From the NCBI RefSeq assembly GCF_001721045.1, contig NZ_MDER01000035.1, forward strand, positions 1 to 64,000: a stretch of 64,000 nucleotides of DNA. The letters are read 5' to 3'. The notes under the pieces are model-generated. The model worked only from the letters and a program-made list of their open reading frames with translations, searched no databases and was not told where the DNA came from. Below are positions 6,978 through 16,879 of this stretch, in pieces (position 1 is the stretch's first letter; every line of letters starts with the position of its first letter). The translations under genes and the position numbers were made by a program. This DNA comes from Paenibacillus nuruki. GTDB taxonomy: Bacteria; Bacillota; Bacilli; Paenibacillales; Paenibacillaceae.

Positions 6978-9122
6978 GTGTCTGCATTGGAGACTCAAGA
7001 TTACAACGAGCAACCGACAACAAAGCTCGATAACAAAACGATTACCAAAAGGCTTTACCAATATGCGTTACGCTCGAAAAAAACTTTTATTATAGCATTG
7101 ATCATGTTAGCGATCGGTGTAGGGGCTGAACTTGCAGGTCCCTTTATCGCTAAAAATATTATTGATAATCATTTATTCGCGATTGAACAACCTTTTTATC
7201 AGACTTCTTCCAGTACGAATGCTGTACTGTATAACGGCAACTATTACAAACGTGAAGGTTTCTGGACAGAAGGTGAAACTAAAGGAGCACAGGCTCATGT
7301 GATCCAGAGTGGAACCAGTTTTTATTTTGTCGAAGGTTCTGTACCTTCAACCAAAGGTGAACGAACATTTACAGATGGTGTATTAACGATTCAAAATAAT
7401 CAAAGTACAGCCTCTTATCCAGCCGTTCCTTTGACAGCTAACAAATTATTTTCGTTTTATCAACCTGAATTGCCGGGTATTTATAAGCTAATCGGCTGGT
7501 ACTTTGTATTCTTGTTGATCACGATTATTATGGAATTCGGGAAAACGTACTGGCTCCAATCGTCGGCGAACAAAGTCATTCAGCAATTACGCTTAGACTT
7601 GTATGCTCATATTCAGCGATTGCCAATTCCTTTTTTCGATAATCTGCCAGCAGGTAAAGTAGTATCACGTATTACGAATGATACTGAAGCTGTCAAAGAT
7701 TTATTTGTCGCTGTACTGGCTAACTTTAGTTCAGGGATTGTCTATATGATTGGTGTCTATATCGCACTCTTTTTACTAGACTGGCGTCTTGGTATGATTT
7801 GTTTGTTTGTAATCCCTCTACTCGTTCTATGGATCGTACTTTATCGTAAAATAGCAACCAAATATAATACGATTATTCGTTCCAGACTGAGTGAAATTAA
7901 TGCTATTATCAATGAATCAATTCAAGGAATGTCGATTATTCGTGTATTCCGTAAGCAACGTCAGACTCAAGAAGAATTTGAGAATTTGAATAACGATTAC
8001 CTGTTCTATCAGAATAAAATGTTAAATCTAAATGCGTTTACTTCCCATAATCTAGTTAACGTTTTGCGCAGTCTTACTTTTGCGATTGTGTTATGGTATT
8101 TCGGTGCTTCTGCATTAGGCGGAGTCGAAGGTGTCATTTCATTAGGAGTACTGTACGCTTTTGTCGATGTATTAGGAAGATTGTTCCAACCGGTTACAGG
8201 CATGGTCAATCAATTAGCTGCACTCGATTTATCTATGGTATCCGCAGGACGTGTATTCGAGTTAATGGATGAAAAAGGCGAGCAAGTGACCGATGGTGCT
8301 ATGCCTCGTTATCAAGGGAATGTAGAATTTAAAGACGTAACTTTTGCTTACAAAAAAGATCCTGTACTCAAACACATTAGCTTTGAAGCGAAGCAAGGTC
8401 AGACTGTAGCCCTGGTCGGTCATACCGGTTCTGGTAAAAGTTCGATCATTAACCTGCTTTTCCGCTTCTATGATCCACAGCAAGGCACGATTACAATCGA
8501 TGGTCAAAATGTACAACAATTGCCGAAACAATGGCTACGTCAGCATATGGGCATCGTGCTTCAAGATCCTTATCTATTTACAGGAACGATTGCTTCTAAT
8601 GTCAATTTGGAAAATGAACAGATCTCGCGTGAACGTATCGAACAAGCTTTACGTGATGTCGGTGCAGAACAGATTCTGTCTGATCTTCCTAAGGGCTATG
8701 ATGAACCTGTTATGGAAAAAGGAAGCACACTCTCTGCGGGGCAACGTCAATTGATCTCATTTGCTAGAGCACTTGCTTTCGATCCAGCGATTCTTATTCT
8801 GGATGAAGCAACAGCGAATATTGATACAGAGACAGAAGCATTGATTCAATCCGCTTTGGATGTTTTGAAAAAAGGACGTACTACTTTCATTATCGCTCAC
8901 CGTTTATCTACGATTCGCAGTGCAGATCAGATTCTCGTCTTGCATCGTGGTGAAATTGTAGAACGTGGTAGTCATGATGAATTAATGGAAATAGATGGAC
9001 GTTATCGTCAGATGTACCGGATGCAAGTCGGTTCCGGTTCCAATATGGTCGCTGATGGTACCGAGTCTGCGAAAGACAAAGAAGTTCAAGTCCCTGCTCA
9101 TCTGGCTGGACGCACAACATAA
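6978..9122 (+). CDS. bmrD: Heterodimeric ABC multidrug exporter subunit BmrD-like (canonical site)
   Basis: 714-residue half-transporter that pairs with BmrC. After the first membrane helix (about 36-58) there is a roughly 105-residue extracellular insertion before helix 2, a hallmark of BmrD/YheH proteins. The nucleotide-binding domain has Walker A GHTGSGKSS, signature LSAGQRQ and Walker B ILILDEATANID with the catalytic Glu near residue 610. Together with the Asp in BmrC this gives one active and one degenerate ATP site. GTG at 6978 follows the bmrC TAG with no gap (translational coupling); TTG at 6987 is an alternative. About 25 residues after the H-loop domain form a charged tail. Confidence 0.88.
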   Translation: MSALETQDYNEQPTTKLDNKTITKRLYQYALRSKKTFIIALIMLAIGVGAELAGPFIAKNIIDNHLFAIEQPFYQTSSSTNAVLYNGNYYKREGFWTEGETKGAQAHVIQSGTSFYFVEGSVPSTKGERTFTDGVLTIQNNQSTASYPAVPLTANKLFSFYQPELPGIYKLIGWYFVFLLITIIMEFGKTYWLQSSANKVIQQLRLDLYAHIQRLPIPFFDNLPAGKVVSRITNDTEAVKDLFVAVLANFSSGIVYMIGVYIALFLLDWRLGMICLFVIPLLVLWIVLYRKIATKYNTIIRSRLSEINAIINESIQGMSIIRVFRKQRQTQEEFENLNNDYLFYQNKMLNLNAFTSHNLVNVLRSLTFAIVLWYFGASALGGVEGVISLGVLYAFVDVLGRLFQPVTGMVNQLAALDLSMVSAGRVFELMDEKGEQVTDGAMPRYQGNVEFKDVTFAYKKDPVLKHISFEAKQGQTVALVGHTGSGKSSIINLLFRFYDPQQGTITIDGQNVQQLPKQWLRQHMGIVLQDPYLFTGTIASNVNLENEQISRERIEQALRDVGAEQILSDLPKGYDEPVMEKGSTLSAGQRQLISFARALAFDPAILILDEATANIDTETEALIQSALDVLKKGRTTFIIAHRLSTIRSADQILVLHRGEIVERGSHDELMEIDGRYRQMYRMQVGSGSNMVADGTESAKDKEVQVPAHLAGRTT

Positions 9123-9172
9123 AAAGAAGCCTGCATGATCCAGATCAATGGATTATGCAGGCTTCTTTTTTA
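9121..9172. terminator. Bidirectional terminator, bmrD / chemotaxis receptor
   Basis: AAAAAGAAGCCTGCAT (9121-9136) pairs perfectly with ATGCAGGCTTCTTTTT (9155-9170). It overlaps the last base of the bmrD stop codon and serves both convergent genes. Confidence 0.9.
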
Positions 9173-9189
9173 CTAATTTATTTCAAATT

Positions 9190-10461
9190 TTACAATGAGA
9201 ACGCTTTTGTTTTTTCTAATAAGCGACTGGTCATTGTGCTTAACTCATCAGAAGATGAAGAAATTTCTTCCATAATAGCCGTCTCTTCGTGAGTTGCCAT
9301 TGAAATTTGTTTGGCTCCCTCATAAAAGGTATCTGCCATTTGACGAATCGTATGCACATTCTGATACGTGAGTTCTACACGATCTGTTTGTTCTGTAATA
9401 GAGTCTTCCATCAATTGAACCGCAGACATAAACTCATACACTACACTTGAAAATTCGATCAGGGTAGACTCTACTTTATGCGTGTTGGAGGTTTCATTTT
9501 GTACCAATTCATTTTGATTATGAATCAACTGCACCGTTTCATGAATCTGAGCTTGTACCGCCATAATCAGACTATGAATTTTCTGTGCTGAATCGTTACT
9601 TTGTTCTGCCAATTTACGAATTTCTGTAGCAACGACAGCAAATCCTGCTCCATGTTCCCCAGCATGAGCCGCTTCGATAGAAGCATTTAACGCTAGCAAA
9701 TGGGTCTGTTCTGCTAATTCTTTGACTGTTCCTGTAACAGCACCGATATCAGAAGCTTGATGATCTAACAGACGTACCGTTTGTTCCGCTTGTGTCTGAG
9801 ATTCGGATAATGTGCTCATGCCTGATTTGAGTGATAAAAAGATATTTTTGGTTGCTTCTACTGATTGCTCCATATTACCAGACAAAGCACGCATATGAGA
9901 CGACTTTTCTTTCATTTCTTGAAAAGATTCCAACATCTGTTCAGCGGTCTGTAGTGAAGACTCTGAAGATTCACGTTGCTTGCCTACACCACGGTAAATA
10001 TCGTCTGCTACCGTTGCCATAGACTCAATCTGGCTGGTCGCTTCGGTAATCGAATGACTGAGATTTTCAGCATTATGAGATGTGGTCGTGGTATTACTAG
10101 CAATATCGTTAATAATATCTTTAATATTGTTCACCATGACGCGAAAAGCATCATTCAATACTTTAATTTCATCTTCTTCACGACGCTCTGGGATATCTAC
10201 CATCAGATCGCCTGCGGATACACGCTTGGCTGCTTTGGATAGATTAACGATTGGTTTAGTTAAAAATTTAGAAATCGCAAATCCTAATATCCCACTCCAA
10301 GTAATGCCCATCAACAATATAATAGACACATATAACCAATCACTCATTTCTGTTGCTAAATACGCTTTCAAATAGAAAATAAAAAAGGCACTTGTTCCAT
10401 ACGTAATAATAGATACACCGATAAAACTTAAAACTAACTTTGAACCTAATGATAATTTCAT
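9190..10461 (-). CDS. Methyl-accepting chemotaxis protein with minimal sensor region
   Basis: About 423 residues. Two membrane helices (about 8-32 and 43-63) are separated by only about ten residues, so there is no periplasmic-type ligand domain. A HAMP domain follows ([19 protein letters not shown], about 64-115), then a long coiled coil and the highly conserved signalling tip around [22 protein letters not shown]. It should assemble with CheA/CheW and may sense the membrane or cytoplasm. I prefer ATG 10461 over the upstream starts since GAGGTG lies just before it. It is a lone gene, terminated jointly with bmrD. Confidence 0.88.
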   Translation of the reverse strand: MKLSLGSKLVLSFIGVSIITYGTSAFFIFYLKAYLATEMSDWLYVSIILLMGITWSGILGFAISKFLTKPIVNLSKAAKRVSAGDLMVDIPERREEDEIKVLNDAFRVMVNNIKDIINDIASNTTTTSHNAENLSHSITEATSQIESMATVADDIYRGVGKQRESSESSLQTAEQMLESFQEMKEKSSHMRALSGNMEQSVEATKNIFLSLKSGMSTLSESQTQAEQTVRLLDHQASDIGAVTGTVKELAEQTHLLALNASIEAAHAGEHGAGFAVVATEIRKLAEQSNDSAQKIHSLIMAVQAQIHETVQLIHNQNELVQNETSNTHKVESTLIEFSSVVYEFMSAVQLMEDSITEQTDRVELTYQNVHTIRQMADTFYEGAKQISMATHEETAIMEEISSSSDELSTMTSRLLEKTKAFSL

Positions 10462-10795
10462 GATACACCTCATAGATCTAAGATTTGGAGTAGAAATAAA
10501 TAAGGTCATATGTTGGATAATGAGTAAAGAGATGAGTTATACTTTGCTTCTACCTATACTCACTTTTGTACGATTGAGTCACTTATTAATTTAAATTTTA
10601 GCAAATAATAAGCAATATCGTTGTGACAAAAGTCATAGCAAAGTAAATTTTATGAGTCTTTCGACGCAATAAACGTTTTTGTGTCTTTTTTCATATCCTT
10701 ACATATGTAACTTGCTCTCTTGCTTGCAGCAAGCTATTGTTAACTTAATGCTTTTCAAATAAAATAACTAGAGCATAATGTCTTAAAGGGGATGA
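10462..10795. other. Divergent intergenic region
   Basis: 334 bp, AT-rich. On the plus strand TTGCTC (10712-10717), 17-nt spacer, TATTGT (10735-10740) could be the promoter of the AI-2E family gene. I looked for a SigD-type motility promoter for the receptor gene on the minus strand and did not find one. No coding potential or strong hairpin is evident. Confidence 0.4.
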
Positions 10796-11968
10796 ATGGC
10801 CATGGAACGAACTCGACCTTGGAGCGAGCGATTCAAATTATTTTTTCTAAACAATCGGTTTGTCATTTTTTTGCTAGTCTTGTTGTTAATCTCAATAAAC
10901 ATTTTTGTACTTTCCAAAATACCTTATGTCTTTACCCCGCTTTTCGTTTTAATTAAAACTGTAATTTTGCCTATTATTCTGAGCGGTATTCTGTTTTACT
11001 TATTTAATCCATTAGTTAATTTTCTGGAAAAACGCAAAGTAAAAAGAATATATTCCATCATTTTACTTTATCTTCTTATTATCGGTCTGATTGTATTAAT
11101 TGTTAGCCTTGTCATCCCTGTGATTCAGACGCAGATTCGAGAATTAATTCGTAATATTCCATCCTTTTACGATGGCATTGTGAATCAGATTCAATACTGG
11201 TTAGGCGGAGATGTATCCAAGCAAATACAACATACGTTCAGTATCAATCCGAACGATCTGGTACAGAATTTATCGGAAAAAGGATCTTCTATTATTAACC
11301 AGACGTTTACTGGTATTGGTGGATTTTTGGGAGCTTTAACGGAAACGGTATTATCGATTGTGACCGTTCCATTTATTTTATTTTACTTACTTAAAGATGG
11401 CGCTAAATTACCGAATTTCATTATGAAATTTATTCCTGTAACTTTACGTAGTCAGACCGGTAAAGTGATGTCTGAAATGAATCATCAGATCAGTTCGTAT
11501 ATTCGTGGACAAATTATTGTGAGTGTATGTATCGGGATCTTACTTTATATTGGCTATCAGATTATCGGTCTTGATTATTCGTTAATTCTTGCTATTATGG
11601 CTTCTTGTACAAGTATTGTGCCTTATTTGGGACCTGCTATTGCGATTACTCCAGCATTGGTAGTGGCTCTAGTGACTTCTCCATTTATGCTATTGAAAAT
11701 GGTGATTGTATGGACGATTGTACAATTAATAGAAGGCAAGCTCATTTCGCCACAGATTATGGGTAAATCTCTTAAAGTTCATCCGATTACAATTATCTTT
11801 GTGATTTTGACAGCAGGTAAATTGTTCGGAGTGATTGGAATTTTGTTAGCTGTTCCTGGTTATGCTGTACTTAAAGTAATCGTGACTCATTTATTTGATT
11901 GGTTCAAAGTAAGCTCTAATCTATATGAAAAGAAAAAGATTACTGAACCTCCTGTTATCAAACCATAA
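10796..11968 (+). CDS. AI-2E family transporter-like membrane protein (PF01594)
   Basis: 390 residues with the family layout: two N-terminal hydrophobic helices (about 20-45 and 53-75), another near 80-108, an amphipathic soluble segment with [15 protein letters not shown] (about 115-170), then C-terminal helices. The conserved [30 protein letters not shown] and the [18 protein letters not shown] segment are typical. Members include TqsA (autoinducer-2 export) but also Na+/H+ antiporters and sporulation YtvI relatives, so the substrate is unknown. AAAGGGG lies just before the ATG at 10796; ATG 10802 is equally possible. It is monocistronic. Confidence 0.85.
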   Translation: MAMERTRPWSERFKLFFLNNRFVIFLLVLLLISINIFVLSKIPYVFTPLFVLIKTVILPIILSGILFYLFNPLVNFLEKRKVKRIYSIILLYLLIIGLIVLIVSLVIPVIQTQIRELIRNIPSFYDGIVNQIQYWLGGDVSKQIQHTFSINPNDLVQNLSEKGSSIINQTFTGIGGFLGALTETVLSIVTVPFILFYLLKDGAKLPNFIMKFIPVTLRSQTGKVMSEMNHQISSYIRGQIIVSVCIGILLYIGYQIIGLDYSLILAIMASCTSIVPYLGPAIAITPALVVALVTSPFMLLKMVIVWTIVQLIEGKLISPQIMGKSLKVHPITIIFVILTAGKLFGVIGILLAVPGYAVLKVIVTHLFDWFKVSSNLYEKKKITEPPVIKP

Positions 11969-12028
11969 ACGGTGCATGATTATATTGTAGAAACTGTAAA
12001 ATGACCTACACCCCAGAAAGAACATCAT

Positions 12029-12083
12029 AAAAAAAGACCTGAGTTTAACTGTACATTCCTATACAGTGGCTCAGGTCTTTTTG
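12029..12083. terminator. Bidirectional terminator between convergent genes
   Basis: AAAAAGACCTGAG pairs with CTCAGGTCTTTTT, continued by an inner CTGTA / TACAG stem. It ends the AI-2E gene (+) and the SLH protein gene (-). Confidence 0.88.
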
Positions 12084-12119
12084 TTTATGCTTTATGCTTT
12101 ATACTTATTGAATGGAGTC

Positions 12120-13046
12120 TTATTTAGCCAATTCAGGTGTATATCCATCAGGGATCGTTGTTGTTACTTTACCTTCTGTAATCACTTGAGGATTCATTTC
12201 ACCTGGAGCTGGTTTTTTCACATTGTAACTAACCACTGCACGCTTATCATCGGTTAACTGTACTTTAGTAATTTCTACTGAATAACCCGGGTTAGGAAGT
12301 TGTACAGTTAGTGTTACTGTTTGTTGATCCGCTGTCTCTGCTGGAGCAACACTTAGTTCTGGCTCATTACCCATTTGATCATCACCCGTTTCACCTGGTG
12401 CAGGAGTAGTTGTATCATCATTTGCTTTGTTATAACGATCTACCATTTGTACACCATGGTATACCCATTCTGCGGCTTGCATACGTGTAATTTCTTTGGT
12501 AGGCATAAATGCTTTACCTACAGAGCTACGATCAATCACATTCATATTGACCAAATCTTGAATCGCTCCTGAAGCTTCTTTACTAATTTGATCTTGATCG
12601 GTAAAGACTGCAAACATTTTGGTTGTAGGATAATTACCTGTCACATTAATCGCTTCATGTAACCAGATTGCAAATTGCTCACGAGTTACTTTTTTCTCAG
12701 CATCAAATGAAGGGATCGATATATTGTTAGCTTCAGCAATACGTAAAGCGTCGGTATACCATGCTTTACGTACTAGATCATCACCCGGTTTCGTTACATC
12801 CCCTTTTAATTCAAAAGCTTTGACCAAAATTTGAATCGCTTGTGGCTGTGTAAGTGTCATATCTGGCTTGAATTGAGTAGAAGTCACGCCATTAATAACT
12901 CCTTTATCATGTAACATATTGATGATTGTTTGATTATCTTTGTCTTTCACATCGGTAAATGTAGAAGCAGCACTTGCACTTCCTGCTCCTGCAATCGCCA
13001 ATGATAATGTTAATACAGCTACTGCTTTTTTCTTATGATTCCACAT
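12120..13046 (-). CDS. Secreted SLH-domain protein with PrcB-like C-terminal domain
   Basis: 308 residues. A signal peptide (basic start, hydrophobic core, cleavage likely after AGSASA about residue 26) is followed by three S-layer-homology repeats (about 29-75, 90-140, 145-200; e.g. FTDVKDKDNQTIINMLHDKG, VTREQFAIWLHEA, ITRMQAAEWVYHG), which anchor proteins to pyruvylated secondary wall polymer. A Thr/Pro/Gly-rich linker leads to a domain (about 235-305) with LPNPGYSVEITKVQ and KPAPGEMNPQVIT, the pattern of the PrcB C-terminal domain first seen in treponemal protease complexes. It probably acts at the cell surface; its partner is unknown. Strong GGAGGG site before the ATG. It follows argS in the same direction. 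Confidence 0.85.
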   Translation of the reverse strand: MWNHKKKAVAVLTLSLAIAGAGSASAASTFTDVKDKDNQTIINMLHDKGVINGVTSTQFKPDMTLTQPQAIQILVKAFELKGDVTKPGDDLVRKAWYTDALRIAEANNISIPSFDAEKKVTREQFAIWLHEAINVTGNYPTTKMFAVFTDQDQISKEASGAIQDLVNMNVIDRSSVGKAFMPTKEITRMQAAEWVYHGVQMVDRYNKANDDTTTPAPGETGDDQMGNEPELSVAPAETADQQTVTLTVQLPNPGYSVEITKVQLTDDKRAVVSYNVKKPAPGEMNPQVITEGKVTTTIPDGYTPELAK

Positions 13047-13162
13047 TTGTAATCATCCCTCCATTGAATAGGTCTACTGTCGAATAATTTGGTTTTTATT
13101 CAACCTTACAATGCCCTAGACGTATAGAAGTTCTCATTTGTTGCACATCAATTATACAGCAA

Positions 13163-14899
13163 TCACATCTGTTCCGGCGTTTGCAGTCCAAGTAAAGTCA
13201 TTAGCCTTTTCAAATAAAGCCCTGTTTGCATAGTGAGTGAGATACGCTGAGCCTTCACAGACAGCGGAGCATCCACGATCCGATCTTTGTTATAAAATTG
13301 GTTAAATAACTTGGCAGTTTCTAGTGTATATCTAGCGATAATAGAAGGTTCATGTTGTGTTGCTGCTCGTTCCAATTCGTATGTGTATCTTGATAAATGG
13401 ATCAGCAAAGCCCAGCTCACATGACTCCATTCTCTATTCGTTGTATTTGTTTCCAGTTCGATCGTGGTCTGGTTATAATGTGAATTATTCATTGTTTGTA
13501 CTTTTCGCAAAATGCTTTGGATTCTAGCATAGGTGTATTGAAGATAGGGACCTGTCTCTCCTTCAAAAGTTACAGCATCTTTCAATGAAAAATCGATCTC
13601 ATTCTGACGATTATTTTTGAGATCCCCGAAAATAATCGCACCAATACCGATCTGCTCAGCCACCTGTTCTTTATTCGGCAAATCAGGACTTTTTTCAGCA
13701 ATAATTTGTGTTGCTCGTTCTACAGCTTGATCCAATACTTCTTCCAAAAAGACCACTTTTCCTTTACGGGTAGACATCTTTTTACCATCAACTTTCATTA
13801 AGCCAAATGGCACATGAATACAATCTGTTGCCCATGAGTGTCCCATTTTACGAAGCACTTCAAATACCTGTTTGAAATGCAATGTCTGCTCTCCGCCGAC
13901 CACATAGATCAACTGATCTGCACCCATTATTTCTTTGCGATAAATAGCAGTCGCCAGATCACGGGTCGGATAAATCGTTGTCCCATCTGATTTCAAAATC
14001 AAACATGGTGGTAATTCCTGTTCATCTAATCTCACTACCTGTGCTCCATCGCTTTCGACAAGTAATTGCTGACGCTGCAATTGCGCAATCACAGCAGGCA
14101 TTTTATCGTTATAAAAGCTTTCACCAAGTACAGCATCGAACTCTACCCCTAGCCGTTGATACATTTTCTGAAGCGACTGCATACTTACGTCTACAAAATA
14201 ATGCCATAGTTCTACAGCTTGAGCATCGCCTTGTTCTAATTTGCGGAACCAATCTCTTGCTTCATCATCTAACCGAGGATTCTGTTCAACTTCTTCATGA
14301 AATTGAATGTATACTCTTAACGATTCTCCTATAGGATTCAGCTTCAATTGCTCTGGATCGCCCCACCGTAAGTAAGCGGTTATTAATTTACCAAATTGTG
14401 TTCCCCAATCTCCTAAATGATTGACTCGAATCGCTTCATACCCTACGGCTTGGTAGATCCGATGCAAAGCCGCTCCTATGATGGTTGAACGCAAATGCCC
14501 TACTCCAAAAGGCTTGGCTATATTAGGCGATGACATATCGATTACAATCCGCTTACCTGTACCTATCTGAAGTTCTGTATTTTGTTGTTCTTCTAGACTG
14601 GATAATATCTCAGTTCCATAATAAGCACGATCCCAAGTCAAATTGATATAAGCACCTACAGCTTGTGCCTGAATATGAGCATCTGCTAACGGTTGTTCTA
14701 TTGCTGTTATTATTTCTGTCGCAATCTGGTCAGGCGAACGTCTCCATGTTTTGGCAAAAGTATAACAAGGAAATGCCAGATCACCCATATCAATCGTTGG
14801 CGGAACTTCAAGCATTTGAATCAATTCTTCTTCAGTCATTAAGGTTACAGGTTGCAACATCGAAGCGACTTGTTGTTTGAATAAATGAGCTAATTTCAT
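13163..14899 (-). CDS. argS: Arginyl-tRNA synthetase
   Basis: 578-residue class I synthetase charging tRNA-Arg. It has the N-terminal additional domain (about 1-105), the HIGH-like GVGHLRST in PNIAKPFGVGHLRST, the KMSK-like GKKMSTRKG, and a C-terminal anticodon-binding helix bundle. I start at ATG 14899 (MKLAHLFKQQ) with AAAGGAG 8 nt upstream; the longer frame to 14947 would read through that ribosome site. It is preceded by a T-box leader, so expression should rise when uncharged tRNA-Arg accumulates. Confidence 0.95.
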   Translation of the reverse strand: MKLAHLFKQQVASMLQPVTLMTEEELIQMLEVPPTIDMGDLAFPCYTFAKTWRRSPDQIATEIITAIEQPLADAHIQAQAVGAYINLTWDRAYYGTEILSSLEEQQNTELQIGTGKRIVIDMSSPNIAKPFGVGHLRSTIIGAALHRIYQAVGYEAIRVNHLGDWGTQFGKLITAYLRWGDPEQLKLNPIGESLRVYIQFHEEVEQNPRLDDEARDWFRKLEQGDAQAVELWHYFVDVSMQSLQKMYQRLGVEFDAVLGESFYNDKMPAVIAQLQRQQLLVESDGAQVVRLDEQELPPCLILKSDGTTIYPTRDLATAIYRKEIMGADQLIYVVGGEQTLHFKQVFEVLRKMGHSWATDCIHVPFGLMKVDGKKMSTRKGKVVFLEEVLDQAVERATQIIAEKSPDLPNKEQVAEQIGIGAIIFGDLKNNRQNEIDFSLKDAVTFEGETGPYLQYTYARIQSILRKVQTMNNSHYNQTTIELETNTTNREWSHVSWALLIHLSRYTYELERAATQHEPSIIARYTLETAKLFNQFYNKDRIVDAPLSVKAQRISLTMQTGLYLKRLMTLLGLQTPEQM

Positions 14900-14991
14900 C
14901 TGTAAATTCTCCTTTACGTATATTTTAAAATTCATGTGGTGATTCATGTTGTATCTTTGCTAGGTACTGGTTTGACTATGTACAAAATACA

Positions 14992-15330
14992 AAAAAAGCA
15001 CTCATCTGCTTAAGTGAGTTATCACTTAAGAGACGAGCGCTTATAATAAGCATTCCCGCGGTACCACTCTTTGTACAGTATGTATTATGTGGATGCTACC
15101 ATCATTGTATCTGCTCCATCATCCTATTACTGTCGCTTGATAACGATAACGGTGTCAGCCGGACTTATCTATACAGGTAAATTAGATCCATGATCGTGTT
15201 CACCTTTTGAATAAGTCATTTCCCGAGTGCGGTTCACCTACGAATGTTTTACCGGCTTTCACTCTCCCGGCTCGCTGCTTAAACAGTGATCGTTATGGCT
15301 ACTCTCTCGTTCATGAATGATAAATGTAAA
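14992..15330 (-). promoter_or_regulatory. T-box riboswitch leader of argS
   Basis: The minus strand carries the near-invariant T-box AGAGTGGTACCGCGGGAATG (15051-15070) followed by a terminator: GCGCTCGTCTcTTAAGTGA pairs with TCACTTAAG...GAGTGC and ends in seven T (about 14993-15042). Upstream are stem I features (AGAGTGAAAGCCGG, GGTGAACCGC). tRNA-Arg specificity is inferred from argS 93 nt downstream. I could not fix the specifier codon; CGC (within GAACCGCAC) and CGA (within ACACGATC) are candidates. Confidence 0.92.
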
Positions 15331-15341
15331 GTTTAGATTGT

Positions 15342-15370
15342 ATTATACATACGGTGTTAGGTTTACGCAA
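15342..15370 (-). promoter_or_regulatory. SigA promoter of the argS T-box transcript
   Basis: TTGCGT (15365-15370), 17-nt spacer, perfect TATAAT (15342-15347), with transcription starting just before stem I. Confidence 0.7.
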
Positions 15371-15383
15371 CCTAAAAATTGCA

Positions 15384-15413
15384 ATAAAAAAACCTTCGCA
15401 AATATGCAAAGGT
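15384..15413 (-). terminator. Terminator of the metal operon
   Basis: On the minus strand AACCTTTGCA-TATT-TGCGAAGGTT followed by seven T, 50 nt past the stop codon of the copper-storage gene. Confidence 0.82.
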
Positions 15414-15462
15414 TCTGAAAATAGTTATGGTTATCCTTACTGTCTATGTATAAAGTAGTAGA

Positions 15463-15804
15463 TTATACAGCTACCATCAAATCTCTACACATGTCTACAC
15501 AACGACGGCAGGCTTCAATACATTCACGAGAGTGCGTATTGTCGTGTTTGGAGCATTCATCAATACAAGCTTCACACACTTTAGCACATAATTCAGCAAT
15601 TTCACCAGCAAATTGGCTACCTTGACTTAGCGATTGTGCTGTAAAAGAACAGATCTCTGCACATTCACGAGTAATACGTATACAGTCACACAATTTCTCA
15701 AGATTATATTCTTTCAAATTAGCTACATACGAAAGATTACAAGCATTCATAGCCTCGACACAAGCTTCAATATGAGCATGGTATAATTTTTGATTAGCCA
15801 TCAT
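15463..15804 (-). CDS. Cys-rich four-helix-bundle copper-storage protein (Csp/DUF326)
   Basis: About 113 residues with more than a dozen Cys arranged along helices (CDCIRITRECAEIC, CAKVCEACIDEC, CIEACRRCVDMC). This is the hallmark of Csp proteins, whose four-helix bundle is lined with Cys that bind many Cu(I) ions. There is no signal peptide, so it is the cytosolic Csp3 type. GGAGGT at 15812-15817 favours the ATG at 15804 over the one at 15810, which is only one base from it. It lies 76 nt downstream of the CobW-type GTPase on the same strand with no terminator between, suggesting one metal-handling operon. Confidence 0.88.
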   Translation of the reverse strand: MMANQKLYHAHIEACVEAMNACNLSYVANLKEYNLEKLCDCIRITRECAEICSFTAQSLSQGSQFAGEIAELCAKVCEACIDECSKHDNTHSRECIEACRRCVDMCRDLMVAV

Positions 15805-15880
15805 TTTCATGACCTCCGTTAAGATTGGAATAGTTATATTGAACTATTACCCCGGCTATGCTCGTATTGAAACCGCATAC

Positions 15881-16879
15881 TTACAATAATTTAGCTGCTT
15901 GCTGTTCCAGTACTAGCAATTGTTCCTTTATCAACTCTTTGTCGAAATGCTCTCCAATAAAAACAGCGACATCAGGGACTGCTTTTTGTGGAGTAATCTT
16001 CATAAAGTCCATTTCACGATAAGCATATTGGAACAAAAAACGACTTGCGGTGTCGTTAAATGTTAGAATCCCTTTTGCACGATAAACTTCAGTCGGTAAA
16101 GACCGGATTACATTCTCAAAAGCTTCACTATTAATCGGATGCTCAAAATAATGGGTATATGCCATCACATGACTATGTGAACCGTGCATATGCTCGGAAT
16201 GGGTATGATCATGACTGTGTGCAGTCGAAGTTGAAGTCTGTTTATTTTGCGCTAATGTTTTTTTGGCATCAACGACCGATGAAAGGTCTGTATAGATGGT
16301 ACTCGGTACTTCACAGCGCACTGTCGTATGAATAGGTGCATACGCATTCCATCCACGTAGAATAGCTTCTAACTTTGTAATGGTTGTTGCATCGACACGA
16401 TCACTTTTATTCAAAATCAATACAGAAGCACACCGAATCTGCTCTTGCATCAGACGATACGTTTTGCCTTTCTGCTCTTGATACAATTCCCATAGATGAG
16501 CTGCATCGACTACAGTTATCAAATTTTTCAATTCCATACGGTTGTACAATGAAGTCTCTGTAACCGCATCTAGAATTTCGATTGGATTCGCCACGCCAGA
16601 AGCTTCGATAATAATCACATCAGGCTTTTCGGTTTCCATTAAATTATATAATTCCATACTTAGATCAGCACGAATCGAACAGCAGATACATCCGCTTAAT
16701 AATTCAGCCATTGCCACATCTTGATCGACCATCATCCCATCCAAATTGACATCGCCGATCTCATTCATAATCACAGCAGGTGTTTTGCCAAGGGATTTCC
16801 ATTCTTGAATCATATGTTGAAGCATGGTGGTTTTGCCACTGCCTAGAAATCCAGACAAAATATATACAGGTGTTGTCAT
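15881..16879 (-). CDS. CobW/COG0523 G3E metallochaperone GTPase
   Basis: 332 residues. Walker A GFLGSGKTT at the N terminus, the metal-binding CxCC motif GCICCSI (about 64-70), EASG, base-recognition NKSD (about 157), then a His-rich linker HSHDHTHSEHMHGSHSH (about 221-237) and the CobW C-terminal domain. COG0523 GTPases insert or deliver metals, often zinc (ZagA/YciC, ZNG1), sometimes cobalt or iron. The His-rich stretch suggests metal buffering. It heads a two-gene unit with a copper-storage protein, which is suggestive but does not fix the metal. GAGGAGG gives a clear start at 16879. I saw no Zur-like box in the 149-bp divergent gap with moaB. Confidence 0.9.
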   Translation of the reverse strand: MTTPVYILSGFLGSGKTTMLQHMIQEWKSLGKTPAVIMNEIGDVNLDGMMVDQDVAMAELLSGCICCSIRADLSMELYNLMETEKPDVIIIEASGVANPIEILDAVTETSLYNRMELKNLITVVDAAHLWELYQEQKGKTYRLMQEQIRCASVLILNKSDRVDATTITKLEAILRGWNAYAPIHTTVRCEVPSTIYTDLSSVVDAKKTLAQNKQTSTSTAHSHDHTHSEHMHGSHSHVMAYTHYFEHPINSEAFENVIRSLPTEVYRAKGILTFNDTASRFLFQYAYREMDFMKITPQKAVPDVAVFIGEHFDKELIKEQLLVLEQQAAKLL

